Source: Candidatus Zixiibacteriota bacterium (lineage in GTDB: Bacteria > Zixibacteria > MSB-5A5 > GN15 > JAAZOE01). Taken from it: DNA of 6,495 nt. The notes under the pieces are model-generated. The model did no database searches and was not told the DNA's origin. It was given only the letters and a program-made list of their open reading frames with translations. Each line of letters starts with the position of its first letter. Within the stretch, counting starts at the first letter, position 1. The position numbers were made by a program, and so were the translations under genes. The DNA lies in contig JAAZOE010000523.1 in the NCBI GenBank assembly GCA_012797915.1, positions 1 through 6,495 of the forward strand, written 5' to 3'. This document shows positions 1-5,695 of this stretch, piece by piece.

Positions 1-87
1 GCCGGGCGGCCAGAACTTTTTATAGATGTCCGGTATAATTCGACCGCACGCTGGTCCACGCGGAAGGCAGTGGGAGGTATGAGATGA
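1..87 (+). CDS. possible 3' end of an upstream gene (28 codons)
   Basis: Frame 1 is open from the first base of the window to a TGA at 85-87 and would read AGRPELFIDVRYNSTARW... ending GGMR. The other two plus frames are closed by stops within the first 36 bases. Its stop overlaps the start of the following nucleosidase gene as ATGA (84-87), an arrangement typical of translationally coupled genes. I do not recognise the peptide. A GC-rich open frame of 28 codons can occur by chance, and a good -10 hexamer lies inside it, so this may equally be non-coding leader. Most of the gene, if real, lies to the left of the window. Confidence 0.3.
   Translation, partial: AGRPELFIDVRYNSTARWSTRKAVGGMR
34..39 (+). 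promoter_or_regulatory. candidate -10 box (TATAAT) for the nucleosidase gene
   Basis: A perfect TATAAT sits 44 bases before the ATG at 84, which would place transcription start near base 46 and give a leader of about 40 nt carrying the GGGAGG ribosome site. No convincing -35 hexamer lies 16-18 bases upstream: the bases at 11-16 read CAGAAC. It competes with the reading of 1-87 as the end of a coding sequence, where the same bases would be Tyr-Asn codons. Confidence 0.3.
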
Positions 88-950
88 CTCGTTGGTTCAA
101 GTTTATGCATTTGCCGGCGATTGCCCCGGTGCTGTTGATCACGATCGCGTTGTCGGCCGGGTCGGCGCCCGGACAAACGCCACCGCCGGACGGTCCCTGC
201 CTTGTCCTGTACGCCTTCGACGCCGAAGGACGGCTTCTGGCCGAAAAGATGACCATCGAAAAGACCGATACGATCCTCGGCCGGGCGGTGCAGATCGGAC
301 GTTTGGCCGATGAAAGGGTCGTCCTGGCCGAGTCGGGTATTGGGATGACCAACGCCGCCATGACCACGCAGAAGTTGATCGATACGTTTCACCCGAAAGC
401 GATTATCTTCTCCGGCATCGCCGGCGCGATTGATACCTCGATTCATATCGGCGATATCACCGTCTGCCGGGTCTGGAGCGAGCATGACTACGGTTACCTC
501 GGCAAAGACTCCCTGCGGGTGGAGACGATCGAGGTTTTCAATCCCGCGCGCGATACGCTGGCGGAGATGTCATATTACACCGTCGACAGTGCTCTCTATG
601 CGACGGCCGAAAAGTTGAGTACGACCGAGATGGAGTTCGCCCCAATTGGCCAGCGTGAACCTCGCTTGACTGTCGGCGGGGCCGGGGTCAGCGGCAATAT
701 GTTCATCGACAACCGGGAAAAGCGGTTGTGGCTGTCGGACCGTTTCAATGCCCTGGTCGTCGATATGGAATCGGCGGCGGTGGCGCAGGTCGGGACGGTC
801 AATGGCGTGCCGTTTATCATCTTCCGGTCGGCTTCCGATCTGGCCGGCGGTTCCGGGTCGGCCACGGCCCGCGGCGAGATCGACCAGTTCTTCCAGACCG
901 CCGCCGACAACGCCGCCACGGTGGTGCTGACGTATCTGCAGATATTATGA
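84..950 (+). CDS. exported 5'-methylthioadenosine/S-adenosylhomocysteine nucleosidase-like protein
   Basis: Family PNP/MTAN phosphorylase-like (nucleoside phosphorylase superfamily). The bacterial enzymes split adenine from 5'-methylthioadenosine or S-adenosylhomocysteine. Of 288 residues, the first 30 or so form a probable Sec signal peptide: basic start (MTRWFK), hydrophobic core about 11-25, then a small-residue stretch (SAGSAPGQ). The rest matches the usual length of about 230. Visible family marks are SGIAGAID (110-117), GVSGNMFI (201-208), VDMESAAVAQV (226-236) and FRSASDLAGG (247-256). By alignment to E. coli Mtn from memory, Glu48, Glu229 and Asp252 correspond to the catalytic Glu12, Glu174 and Asp197, so activity is likely kept. 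The start is supported by GGGAGG at 72-77, six bases before ATG. Most MTANs are cytoplasmic, so export to the periplasm is the odd feature. The true substrate could be another purine nucleoside or, as in other superfamily members, AMP. No functional partner is visible beside it. Confidence 0.85.
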   Translation: MTRWFKFMHLPAIAPVLLITIALSAGSAPGQTPPPDGPCLVLYAFDAEGRLLAEKMTIEKTDTILGRAVQIGRLADERVVLAESGIGMTNAAMTTQKLIDTFHPKAIIFSGIAGAIDTSIHIGDITVCRVWSEHDYGYLGKDSLRVETIEVFNPARDTLAEMSYYTVDSALYATAEKLSTTEMEFAPIGQREPRLTVGGAGVSGNMFIDNREKRLWLSDRFNALVVDMESAAVAQVGTVNGVPFIIFRSASDLAGGSGSATARGEIDQFFQTAADNAATVVLTYLQIL

Positions 951-980
951 AGTTGTCACTGAAAACGGGAATAACCCCGG

Positions 981-1130
981 TCGTCATTGCGAACCCGCCA
1001 TAGGCGGGTGTGGCAATCTAATAGCGTCCGAGTCCTTCGCATTCAGGCACATGCGGCGATCGTCTATTACGAATATTTGGAAGCTTTTAGATCGCCACGG
1101 CCGCGCTTCGGTTGGGCCTCGCGATGACGA
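981..1130. repeat. 150-bp palindromic MITE-like repeat (GTCATTGCGA / GGCAATCT type)
   Basis: The element begins TCGTCATTGCGA (981-992) and ends TCGCGATGACGA (1119-1130), matching as inverted repeats at 11 of 12 positions. A second pair lies inside: GTGGCAATCTA (1010-1020) against TAGATCGCCAC (1088-1098), 10 of 11 as inverted repeats. The left arm carries its own perfect hairpin, ACCCGCC (993-999), ATA loop, GGCGGGT (1003-1009). The centre (1021-1087) is unpaired filler without a gene. Repeats with these end sequences recur in many unrelated bacterial genomes, usually between genes. No flanking target-site duplication is evident and no transposase is present, so it would be a non-autonomous or relic element. 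It lies between two convergent genes and as RNA would fold in either direction. Confidence 0.75.
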
Positions 1131-1277
1131 TGTGGGGGTTTTCAAAAGGCCCCTTCGCGGGGGTGACCTGGTGGTTGGGTTGAGCACGGCGGATAAATGG
1201 ATACGTCTTACGTCGAAAAATCTACCCCACCCGACATTCGTTTGCGACAACTCTGAAAGGCGTACGGTCCTTTATAT
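1131..1277. other. non-coding junction between the repeat and the AT-rich gene
   Basis: Together with 951-980 and the repeat this completes a 327-bp gap between convergent genes. It holds a small hairpin, CCCC (1150-1153) with GGGG (1159-1162) around a TTCGC loop, with no T-run after it on either strand. I see no credible coding frame: the short open frames here run through the repeat arms and read as low-complexity Arg/Ser/Pro sequence. No terminator of standard form serves either flanking gene. Confidence 0.5.
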
Positions 1278-2369
1278 TTATTTCCTGAAGGCCGGTAATT
1301 TCTTTCGCAATTGGGTCTTCAGGTGTTCATAATCGTTATAGAAGAGCGTGCCATAATGCTCATAATCGAATGCTGGTTTCCCTTTCGCCCTGTATTTATT
1401 GTCAAACACGGCAATCACCTCTTTTTCAAGAGCCAGTGCCAGGCCGAATTCGAAAATAACGTTTGGGTTTTGTATGGACAAATCCGCTATCACGACATCG
1501 GATCGGACGATATACGTATATATCAGGTTTTCCAAAAAGTGAGTTACCTTTTCTGAATCGGAGCGGATACACGGGACATTGAGAACATCAGCCACAACTG
1601 GTTTGAACGCGTCGTCCATTATTGATTGGTTAAACTCCGATTCATTGAAAGGCATAATGACAAACGCGAATCCGTTCTGCAGTTTGGTGTCAATATCAAC
1701 GATTTTGTAATGATGATGGTTTTCCAGGTCTACCACCAATTTTCGTCCCGTAGAACTCCGGAATTGTTCCAACTCCCGGTCTATTTCGTTGATCTTCTCA
1801 CCATTGATTATTATGTCCATTCCCAGATATTGCTCTGGTTTTGATTTTAACTCGTGATAGTCAAGCCTATCAGGCCATACAAGAAGGCGGCGATTCACCC
1901 AAAATCCAAGGTTCTCAATAACCGCCTCCGCCTCGGCCATACTGACGCTCAATATTTCCAATAGATTAGGTGGTTCTTCCCAAAAAGAATTAAACCGATC
2001 GCGCATATATCTCAATAATAGTGGCCTTTCCTGGGATTTGTCTATTCCATTAGCACCCAAGAGGCGTTCTTTGTCCCGCGTGGAAAATCCGCATTCTATT
2101 TGATCCGTGCCAAGAATCGAATATAATCCTCGCCCTGCAATCAACGTTTGTTCAATCGGCGTCGTCTCTGCAAATAAGCTGCCGCTTAGCATTATCCTTT
2201 TGGATACGATTCGACTTCCGTGAGGATCAGAAATATGGAAGTTGTAACTAACAACATCCCGCCCTCGATTTTCGACGTATCCTCCCAATTCCTTGCGAAA
2301 AGTCCCTCGATAGATTTCTCCGTCTTTTACCTGGAAATATACAATGCCTCCGCCAGGATTATTGACCAT
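1278..2369 (-). CDS. orphan protein with C-terminal nucleoside 2-deoxyribosyltransferase/TIR-like domain
   Basis: 363 residues, no signal peptide or membrane segment, so probably cytoplasmic. Three parts can be seen. Residues 1-100 are beta-rich (GGGIVYFQVKDGEIYRGTF). Residues 115-200 are helical and may form a winged helix (RPLLLRYMRDRF ... NRRLLVWPDR). Residues 233-363 form a Rossmann-like domain with FAFVIMPFNESEF (234-246), SDVVIADLSIQNPNVIFEFG (290-309), then ALALEKEVIAVFDN. This last pattern marks a broad family related to nucleoside deoxyribosyltransferases and TIR-like nucleotide-binding domains; Glu307 sits where the deoxyribosyltransferases carry their catalytic Glu. The substrate is unknown; hydrolysis or binding of a nucleotide is inference. 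The gene stands alone, is AT-richer than its neighbours (26 G+C of 60 at 1441-1500 against 44 of 60 at 841-900), and is flanked by a MITE-like repeat, all suggesting acquisition. A defence role is possible but unproven. The ATG follows a GAGGG site; the frame continues 13 codons upstream to a TAG, so the N-terminus is uncertain. Confidence 0.8.
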   Translation of the reverse strand: MVNNPGGGIVYFQVKDGEIYRGTFRKELGGYVENRGRDVVSYNFHISDPHGSRIVSKRIMLSGSLFAETTPIEQTLIAGRGLYSILGTDQIECGFSTRDKERLLGANGIDKSQERPLLLRYMRDRFNSFWEEPPNLLEILSVSMAEAEAVIENLGFWVNRRLLVWPDRLDYHELKSKPEQYLGMDIIINGEKINEIDRELEQFRSSTGRKLVVDLENHHHYKIVDIDTKLQNGFAFVIMPFNESEFNQSIMDDAFKPVVADVLNVPCIRSDSEKVTHFLENLIYTYIVRSDVVIADLSIQNPNVIFEFGLALALEKEVIAVFDNKYRAKGKPAFDYEHYGTLFYNDYEHLKTQLRKKLPAFRK

Positions 2370-2373
2370 AAAT

Positions 2374-2378
2374 CCCTC
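2374..2378 (-). promoter_or_regulatory. ribosome binding site (GAGGG) choosing the orphan gene's ATG
   Basis: GAGGG lies four bases before the ATG at 2369 on the minus strand. It is the only purine-rich site near a standard start codon after the in-frame TAG at 2409-2411, and so favours this start. The spacing is slightly short. The more upstream in-frame ATG (2454-2456) has no comparable site. Confidence 0.5.
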
Positions 2379-2505
2379 AGTATGGTACCATTCACCAATC
2401 GATGGAGTCTAATTCCTATGCGTAATTAGCACAAGGTAAAACCGAAATGCAATCATTTATTGGACAAATTCTTCGGCCTAATGCCCGCCCGAAAAGGACA
2501 CTTCG

Positions 2506-3039
2506 TTATTCCATCACGCGGCGGGCGGAAAGGAAACGCTTGCTGTAATACTTGTCCGTCAAATTGGAAATGATGATGCCGTCGGTCGAGGACACGTGCA
2601 CGAATTCATCGAAGCCGACATAGATGCCGACATGCGATACGCCCTTGCCGCCGGTGTCGAAAAAGACCAGATCGCCGAAATACAAGTCCCCCGGAGCCAC
2701 CTCGCGTCCTGCCGTGAACAGATTCTCGGTCGTGCGCGGCAGATGAATCCCGGCATATTCGGAATAGATCTGCTGTACGAATTCACTGCAATCCATCGCC
2801 GCGCCGCCCTCGCCGCCGTTGGCCGGACGGCCGATATATTTATCGATCACCGCCCCCATCTTGATCGGATCGACCGCATACTTGGAGGCGATGGTCGGGT
2901 TGTCCGCGTTCCGGCTGGCCCGTTCGGTCTGATAGGTTCCCTCGGCGTCATGGTACCCGCCGCCGTAGCGGGGCGTCCCCTGACACCCGGCCAGGAGCGC
3001 CAACCCGACCGCCCCGATGAGTATTGTCCGCCGCATCAT
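2506..3039 (-). CDS. NlpC/P60 family lipoprotein, probable peptidoglycan endopeptidase
   Basis: 177 residues. The start MMRRTILIGAVGLALLAGCQ is a lipoprotein signal with lipobox LAGC (Cys19); Gln at +2 argues for the outer membrane. A low-complexity Gly/Tyr-rich linker follows, then a compact NlpC/P60 domain from about residue 55. The catalytic Cys is Cys84 in DCSEFVQQIY, the His is His136 in SHVGIYVG, and His148 in FVHVSS is the likely third polar residue. GDLVFFD (122-128) and PRTT (101-104) are also typical. Such enzymes cut stem-peptide bonds in peptidoglycan (MepS/Spr is the known outer-membrane example). DCSEF replaces the commoner DCSGF, which should not affect chemistry. The ATG lies one base after the stop of the UbiA-like gene, with GAGG ten bases upstream inside that gene's last codons, so it is the last gene of the uppS operon. 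A Met-Met start leaves either ATG possible. A weak hairpin (2472-2493) downstream lacks a proper T-run. Confidence 0.88.
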   Translation of the reverse strand: MMRRTILIGAVGLALLAGCQGTPRYGGGYHDAEGTYQTERASRNADNPTIASKYAVDPIKMGAVIDKYIGRPANGGEGGAAMDCSEFVQQIYSEYAGIHLPRTTENLFTAGREVAPGDLYFGDLVFFDTGGKGVSHVGIYVGFDEFVHVSSTDGIIISNLTDKYYSKRFLSARRVME

Positions 3040-3040
3040 G

Positions 3041-3940
3041 CTACCACAACCTCGGATAGATAATCCCGAATCTCTTTTTATAATAGACCCGTGTTAAAAC
3101 GATTGTCAAGACGAGAAGAATCAGGTAGGGAGGGAAATGGTACCCCGCCGCCAGGGTCAGAAGAAGTATCGGCGCTTTGCAGGCGGCCAAAAGGAGGCGC
3201 GACTCAATCGATATCAGCAACGCCACGACCAGTACGGCCGTTGCCCCGGCCACGACCGCGACTTCGGGATTGCCGGCGAAAACGGCTGTCCAGACGGTCA
3301 GGATGGCACATACCAGCGCCAGCCAAAGGGTCCGTTTCGGCCCCAGTACCACCGCCACCGTCTTTTTCCCCGTCGCGGCATCGCCGGCCATATCGGGGAT
3401 GGTGGTCAGAATGAAGATCGTAGTCACGGCCAGAAAATATGGAATAACCGGACGGCCGAAATCGACATAGACGGCATCCGGCGCGGCGCAGGCCGGGGCG
3501 AGAAAACCGAACGTCACGGCGTTGGCCACCAGTCCGGCAACCGGGAAATCTTTCAGCCGCACGCCACGGACGGAGTAGGCAATTCCCAAAACCAGGGTTA
3601 AAAGACACGGGCCGGTGGCCTGACCGGCAAAGACAATGACGATGAATAACCCCAACAGACTGAGAATCAGATACCATATCCATGCCGTCCGAATGGAAAT
3701 GATTCCTCTGGGCAGGAAATACAGCTTATCGTTGATTCGGTCGGTTTCGATATCGAATATCTGGTTGAGGACATACGCCCCCTTCATGATTAGGGTCAAT
3801 CCGGCCAGAGCGTACAGGTCCGCCTGTATGTTAATCCCGCAGTGCCCGCGCGAGGCGACAGCCAGGAAATGAAGGTAGATGGTCCAGAGGGGTATGAGAA
3901 GGATGGGACGCCCAACGAATATCAAATCCGCCGGTTTCAC
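3041..3940 (-). CDS. UbiA-family membrane prenyltransferase
   Basis: With a GTG start at 3940 this is 299 residues, normal for the UbiA superfamily, whose members attach a polyprenyl chain to an aromatic ring, glycerol phosphate, sugar phosphate or heme. It is strongly hydrophobic throughout with about eight or nine membrane segments. The first Asp-rich motif is NQIFDIETD (Asn59, Asp63, Asp67); the second is DMAGD (Asp183, Asp187) in IPDMAGDAATGKKT. These bind the Mg-diphosphate of the prenyl donor. YSVRGVRLKDFP (122-133) is the usual loop sequence of the family. The GTG overlaps the cdsA stop as GTGA; the longer frame up to 4081 would run 47 codons back into cdsA and adds hydrophilic, non-conserved residues, so I reject it. 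The acceptor cannot be told from sequence: quinone, archaeal-type ether lipid and polyprenyl-phosphate sugar enzymes share these motifs. Position after uppS and cdsA suggests a lipid or envelope role. Confidence 0.85.
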   Translation of the reverse strand: MKPADLIFVGRPILLIPLWTIYLHFLAVASRGHCGINIQADLYALAGLTLIMKGAYVLNQIFDIETDRINDKLYFLPRGIISIRTAWIWYLILSLLGLFIVIVFAGQATGPCLLTLVLGIAYSVRGVRLKDFPVAGLVANAVTFGFLAPACAAPDAVYVDFGRPVIPYFLAVTTIFILTTIPDMAGDAATGKKTVAVVLGPKRTLWLALVCAILTVWTAVFAGNPEVAVVAGATAVLVVALLISIESRLLLAACKAPILLLTLAAGYHFPPYLILLVLTIVLTRVYYKKRFGIIYPRLW

Positions 3941-4776
3941 AGCCAACCCGCATGTATGACGTATTTCAGGTAGTAATACACCACCGGCGAGGCGAACAGG
4001 AGCGAATCGAAACGGTCCAGCACTCCGCCATGGCCGGGAATGATCGATGAGGAATCCTTGATTCCCAGCGACCGTTTCCAAAGCGATTCGACCAAGTCCC
4101 CCAGTTGGCCGAACAGGCCGATGAGGACGGAGAGGGCAACGAAATGGATGACGGCGACATCTTTCAGCCAGACCAGTTTGAACAACACGGCAACGAGGAA
4201 AACGCAGACAAAGCCGCCGACAAAGCCCTCGATGGTCTTATGCGGCGATACCGATGGCGCCAGTTTATGCTTGCCGAAATTCGACCCGAAAAACATCGCC
4301 GCGGTATCTCCCAGCCAGAGCGATCCGAGCAGGAAAAACAGCCACCATTGCCCCGGCGCGGGAGCCATCCAGGCGGACTTGCCGCGAATGAGAAAGACAA
4401 AGGGATACAAAAGTCCGATATAGGCCAGCCCCCAAACCAGATAGGTCAGGCGCGAAAACAGCTTTTCGTTCGGTTCCTTGCCGACTGCCAAAATCATGCC
4501 GAGAAGCAGGAAGGCGACTACCAGCGCCATACGGCCATAGGCATCAAACCCGGTGGCTGTCAGCCAAACGGAACCGATGGCGCCAAAAAAAGTCACCATG
4601 AAAGGCAGGGAGAGGATGCGATACACGCCGCCATGCAGGTATTCATACATGCCGATGGCGGTCAGGAGTAAAACGAAATAGAGAAACAGGTCGCCCCCGC
4701 GAAAGACCAGAAACAGGATAGCCGGGATGGCCACGGAGGCGACGGCAATCCGCTGGGCCAGGTTCCTGGAGATCAT
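3937..4776 (-). CDS. cdsA: phosphatidate cytidylyltransferase (CDP-diacylglycerol synthase)
   Basis: Makes CDP-diacylglycerol from phosphatidic acid and CTP in the inner membrane, the branch point for phosphatidylethanolamine, phosphatidylglycerol and cardiolipin. At 279 residues it has normal length with about eight hydrophobic segments. The C-terminal part carries the family signature, SLWKRSLGIKDSS followed by IIPGHGGVLDRFD (231-257), with Lys240-Asp241 and the HGG-x3-D-R-x-D core intact. Upstream are WLGDTAAMFFGSNFGKHKL (154-172) and SPHKTIEG (177-184), which contribute metal and CTP contacts. The ATG overlaps the uppS stop as ATGA, with a modest GGTGGGG site a few bases before, so translation is probably coupled to uppS. 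Its own stop overlaps the GTG of the UbiA-like gene. Nothing appears broken. Confidence 0.95.
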   Translation of the reverse strand: MISRNLAQRIAVASVAIPAILFLVFRGGDLFLYFVLLLTAIGMYEYLHGGVYRILSLPFMVTFFGAIGSVWLTATGFDAYGRMALVVAFLLLGMILAVGKEPNEKLFSRLTYLVWGLAYIGLLYPFVFLIRGKSAWMAPAPGQWWLFFLLGSLWLGDTAAMFFGSNFGKHKLAPSVSPHKTIEGFVGGFVCVFLVAVLFKLVWLKDVAVIHFVALSVLIGLFGQLGDLVESLWKRSLGIKDSSSIIPGHGGVLDRFDSLLFASPVVYYYLKYVIHAGWL

Positions 4777-5528
4777 GTCGACCCCACCCGACCGAAACGG
4801 CGGTCCCGTTTGATGTAATCCTGCAGGGCGGCCAGAAAATCGGCCCGGCCGAAATCGGGCCAGAGGGTATTGGTGATGTAGATTTCGGTGTACGACGTCT
4901 GCCAGATGAGGAAATTGGACAGGCGCATTTCGCCGGAGGTGCGAATCAGCAGGTCGGGATCGGGCAGACCGGCGGTGTACAAATACTCCGCAAACATATG
5001 TTCGGTAATCTGGCGGCTGGTGATTTTCTCGTCCCTGAGATCGCGGGCGATCGCCCGGACGGCATCGACGATTTCGGTCCGGCCGCCATAGTTGAGCGCC
5101 AGGTTCAGGGTCAGGCCGGTATTTCCGGCGGTTTTTTTCACCGCCGACTGCAGGACTTTCCGTTCGATCAGCGGCAGTTCCCGAATCCGCCCGGTGGTAA
5201 TGAGCCGGACGTTGTTGCGCATCAGGTCGTCCAGTTCCCGCATAGTGGTCTTGGCCAGCAGGTCCATCAGCGAAGCGACCTCGTCGCGCGGCCGATTCCA
5301 GTTTTCGACCGAGAAGGTGTACAGGGTGAGGAACTTAACGCCGACCTCGGAGGCGATCTCGACCACAGTGCGGACCGTTTTGACTCCGGCGGCATGGCCG
5401 TCCTTGCGGGGCAGTCCCCGCTTGGCGGCCCAGCGGCCGTTGCCGTCCATGATGATGGCAACATGGGCGGGGCATTTGCCGCCGGCCTTGATCTCGGCGA
5501 TCGCCTGTTGTTCGGCTGACTGGTTCAC
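4773..5528 (-). CDS. uppS: isoprenyl transferase (undecaprenyl diphosphate synthase)
   Basis: Condenses isopentenyl diphosphate onto farnesyl diphosphate in cis to give the C55 lipid carrier for peptidoglycan and other surface polymers. With the GTG start at 5528 the protein has 251 residues, close to E. coli UppS (253). Motifs in order: MDGNGRWA (27-34, catalytic Asp28), GHAAG (44-48), TFSVENWNRP (71-80), NYGGR (146-150) and DLLIRTSGEMRLSNFLIW (192-209) with Arg196, Arg202 and Ser204, then Glu215. All catalytic and diphosphate-binding residues are present. The open frame runs back to an ATG at 5657, but that extension would start inside the frr terminator and looks unlike protein. No clear Shine-Dalgarno precedes the GTG, and a promoter-like pair ends just upstream, so the mRNA may be leaderless. 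It leads a tightly overlapped set with cdsA and the UbiA-like gene. Confidence 0.94.
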   Translation of the reverse strand: MNQSAEQQAIAEIKAGGKCPAHVAIIMDGNGRWAAKRGLPRKDGHAAGVKTVRTVVEIASEVGVKFLTLYTFSVENWNRPRDEVASLMDLLAKTTMRELDDLMRNNVRLITTGRIRELPLIERKVLQSAVKKTAGNTGLTLNLALNYGGRTEIVDAVRAIARDLRDEKITSRQITEHMFAEYLYTAGLPDPDLLIRTSGEMRLSNFLIWQTSYTEIYITNTLWPDFGRADFLAALQDYIKRDRRFGRVGST

Positions 5529-5533
5529 GATCC

Positions 5534-5562
5534 ATTCTACAACCCGGCGGTGGTTCCGGCAA
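5534..5562 (-). promoter_or_regulatory. uppS: candidate promoter for uppS operon (TTGCCG-17-TAGAAT)
   Basis: On the minus strand TTGCCG (5562-5557) and TAGAAT (5539-5534) are separated by exactly 17 bases. They match the sigma-70 consensus at three or four of six and five of six positions. Transcription would start about six to eight bases after the -10, which falls at the uppS GTG (5528). The site lies after the frr terminator, where a new promoter is needed unless readthrough supplies the operon. It assumes a sigma-70-type consensus in this organism. Confidence 0.4.
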
Positions 5563-5619
5563 GGCAATTTTTCCGGTCCGGCGGCCGAGAATAGGTGAGC
5601 GAGACCGCCTTGAGGGAAT

Positions 5620-5657
5620 AAAAATGCCCCACAACCCGTCGCGTCGGAGTGGGGCAT
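5620..5657 (-). terminator. intrinsic terminator after frr
   Basis: Read on the minus strand, ATGCCCCAC (5657-5649) pairs perfectly with GTGGGGCAT (5632-5624) around a 16-base loop that can pair further (CCG with CGG). The stem is followed at once by five T (5624-5620; the first also closes the stem). It begins about 40 bases after the frr stop. The stem is GC-rich and nine base pairs long, so it should work as a Rho-independent terminator separating pyrH-frr from uppS, perhaps incompletely. Confidence 0.8.
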
Positions 5658-5695
5658 ACAACAAAAGATTCTGAAGAAACGGATTCGATCGCAGG

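Noticed and set aside
981..1130. Repeat as a CRISPR array or small RNA gene
   Set aside because: There are only two inverted, not direct, copies and no regular spacer; no promoter for a separate RNA can be seen.
1150..1162. CCCC-TTCGC-GGGG hairpin as terminator of the nucleosidase gene
   Set aside because: A short stem about 200 bases after the stop and without a T-run on either strand.
984..1250. 88-codon minus-strand frame across the repeat
   Set aside because: It runs through both repeat arms, its composition is biased to Arg, Ser and Pro, and no ribosome site or domain is visible.
2472..2493. Hairpin TTCGG...CCGAA after the NlpC/P60 gene as a terminator
   Set aside because: Five paired bases, a mismatch near the stem top and no T-run; too weak to call.
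2596..3063. 155-codon plus-strand frame opposite the NlpC/P60 gene
   Set aside because: It is an antisense shadow of a gene with clear catalytic motifs.
3941..4081. 47-codon N-terminal extension of the UbiA-like gene
   Set aside because: It lies wholly inside cdsA in another frame, is not hydrophobic like the rest, and the GTG at 3940 gives a normal length and a standard 4-nt overlap.
5335..5535. ATG at 5535-5533 just upstream of the uppS GTG
   Set aside because: It is out of frame with UppS and yields an Arg-rich shadow translation.
5529..5657. 43-codon N-terminal extension of UppS starting at ATG 5657
   Set aside because: The ATG is part of the terminator stem and the extension shows no family sequence; from GTG 5528 the protein has the normal UppS length.
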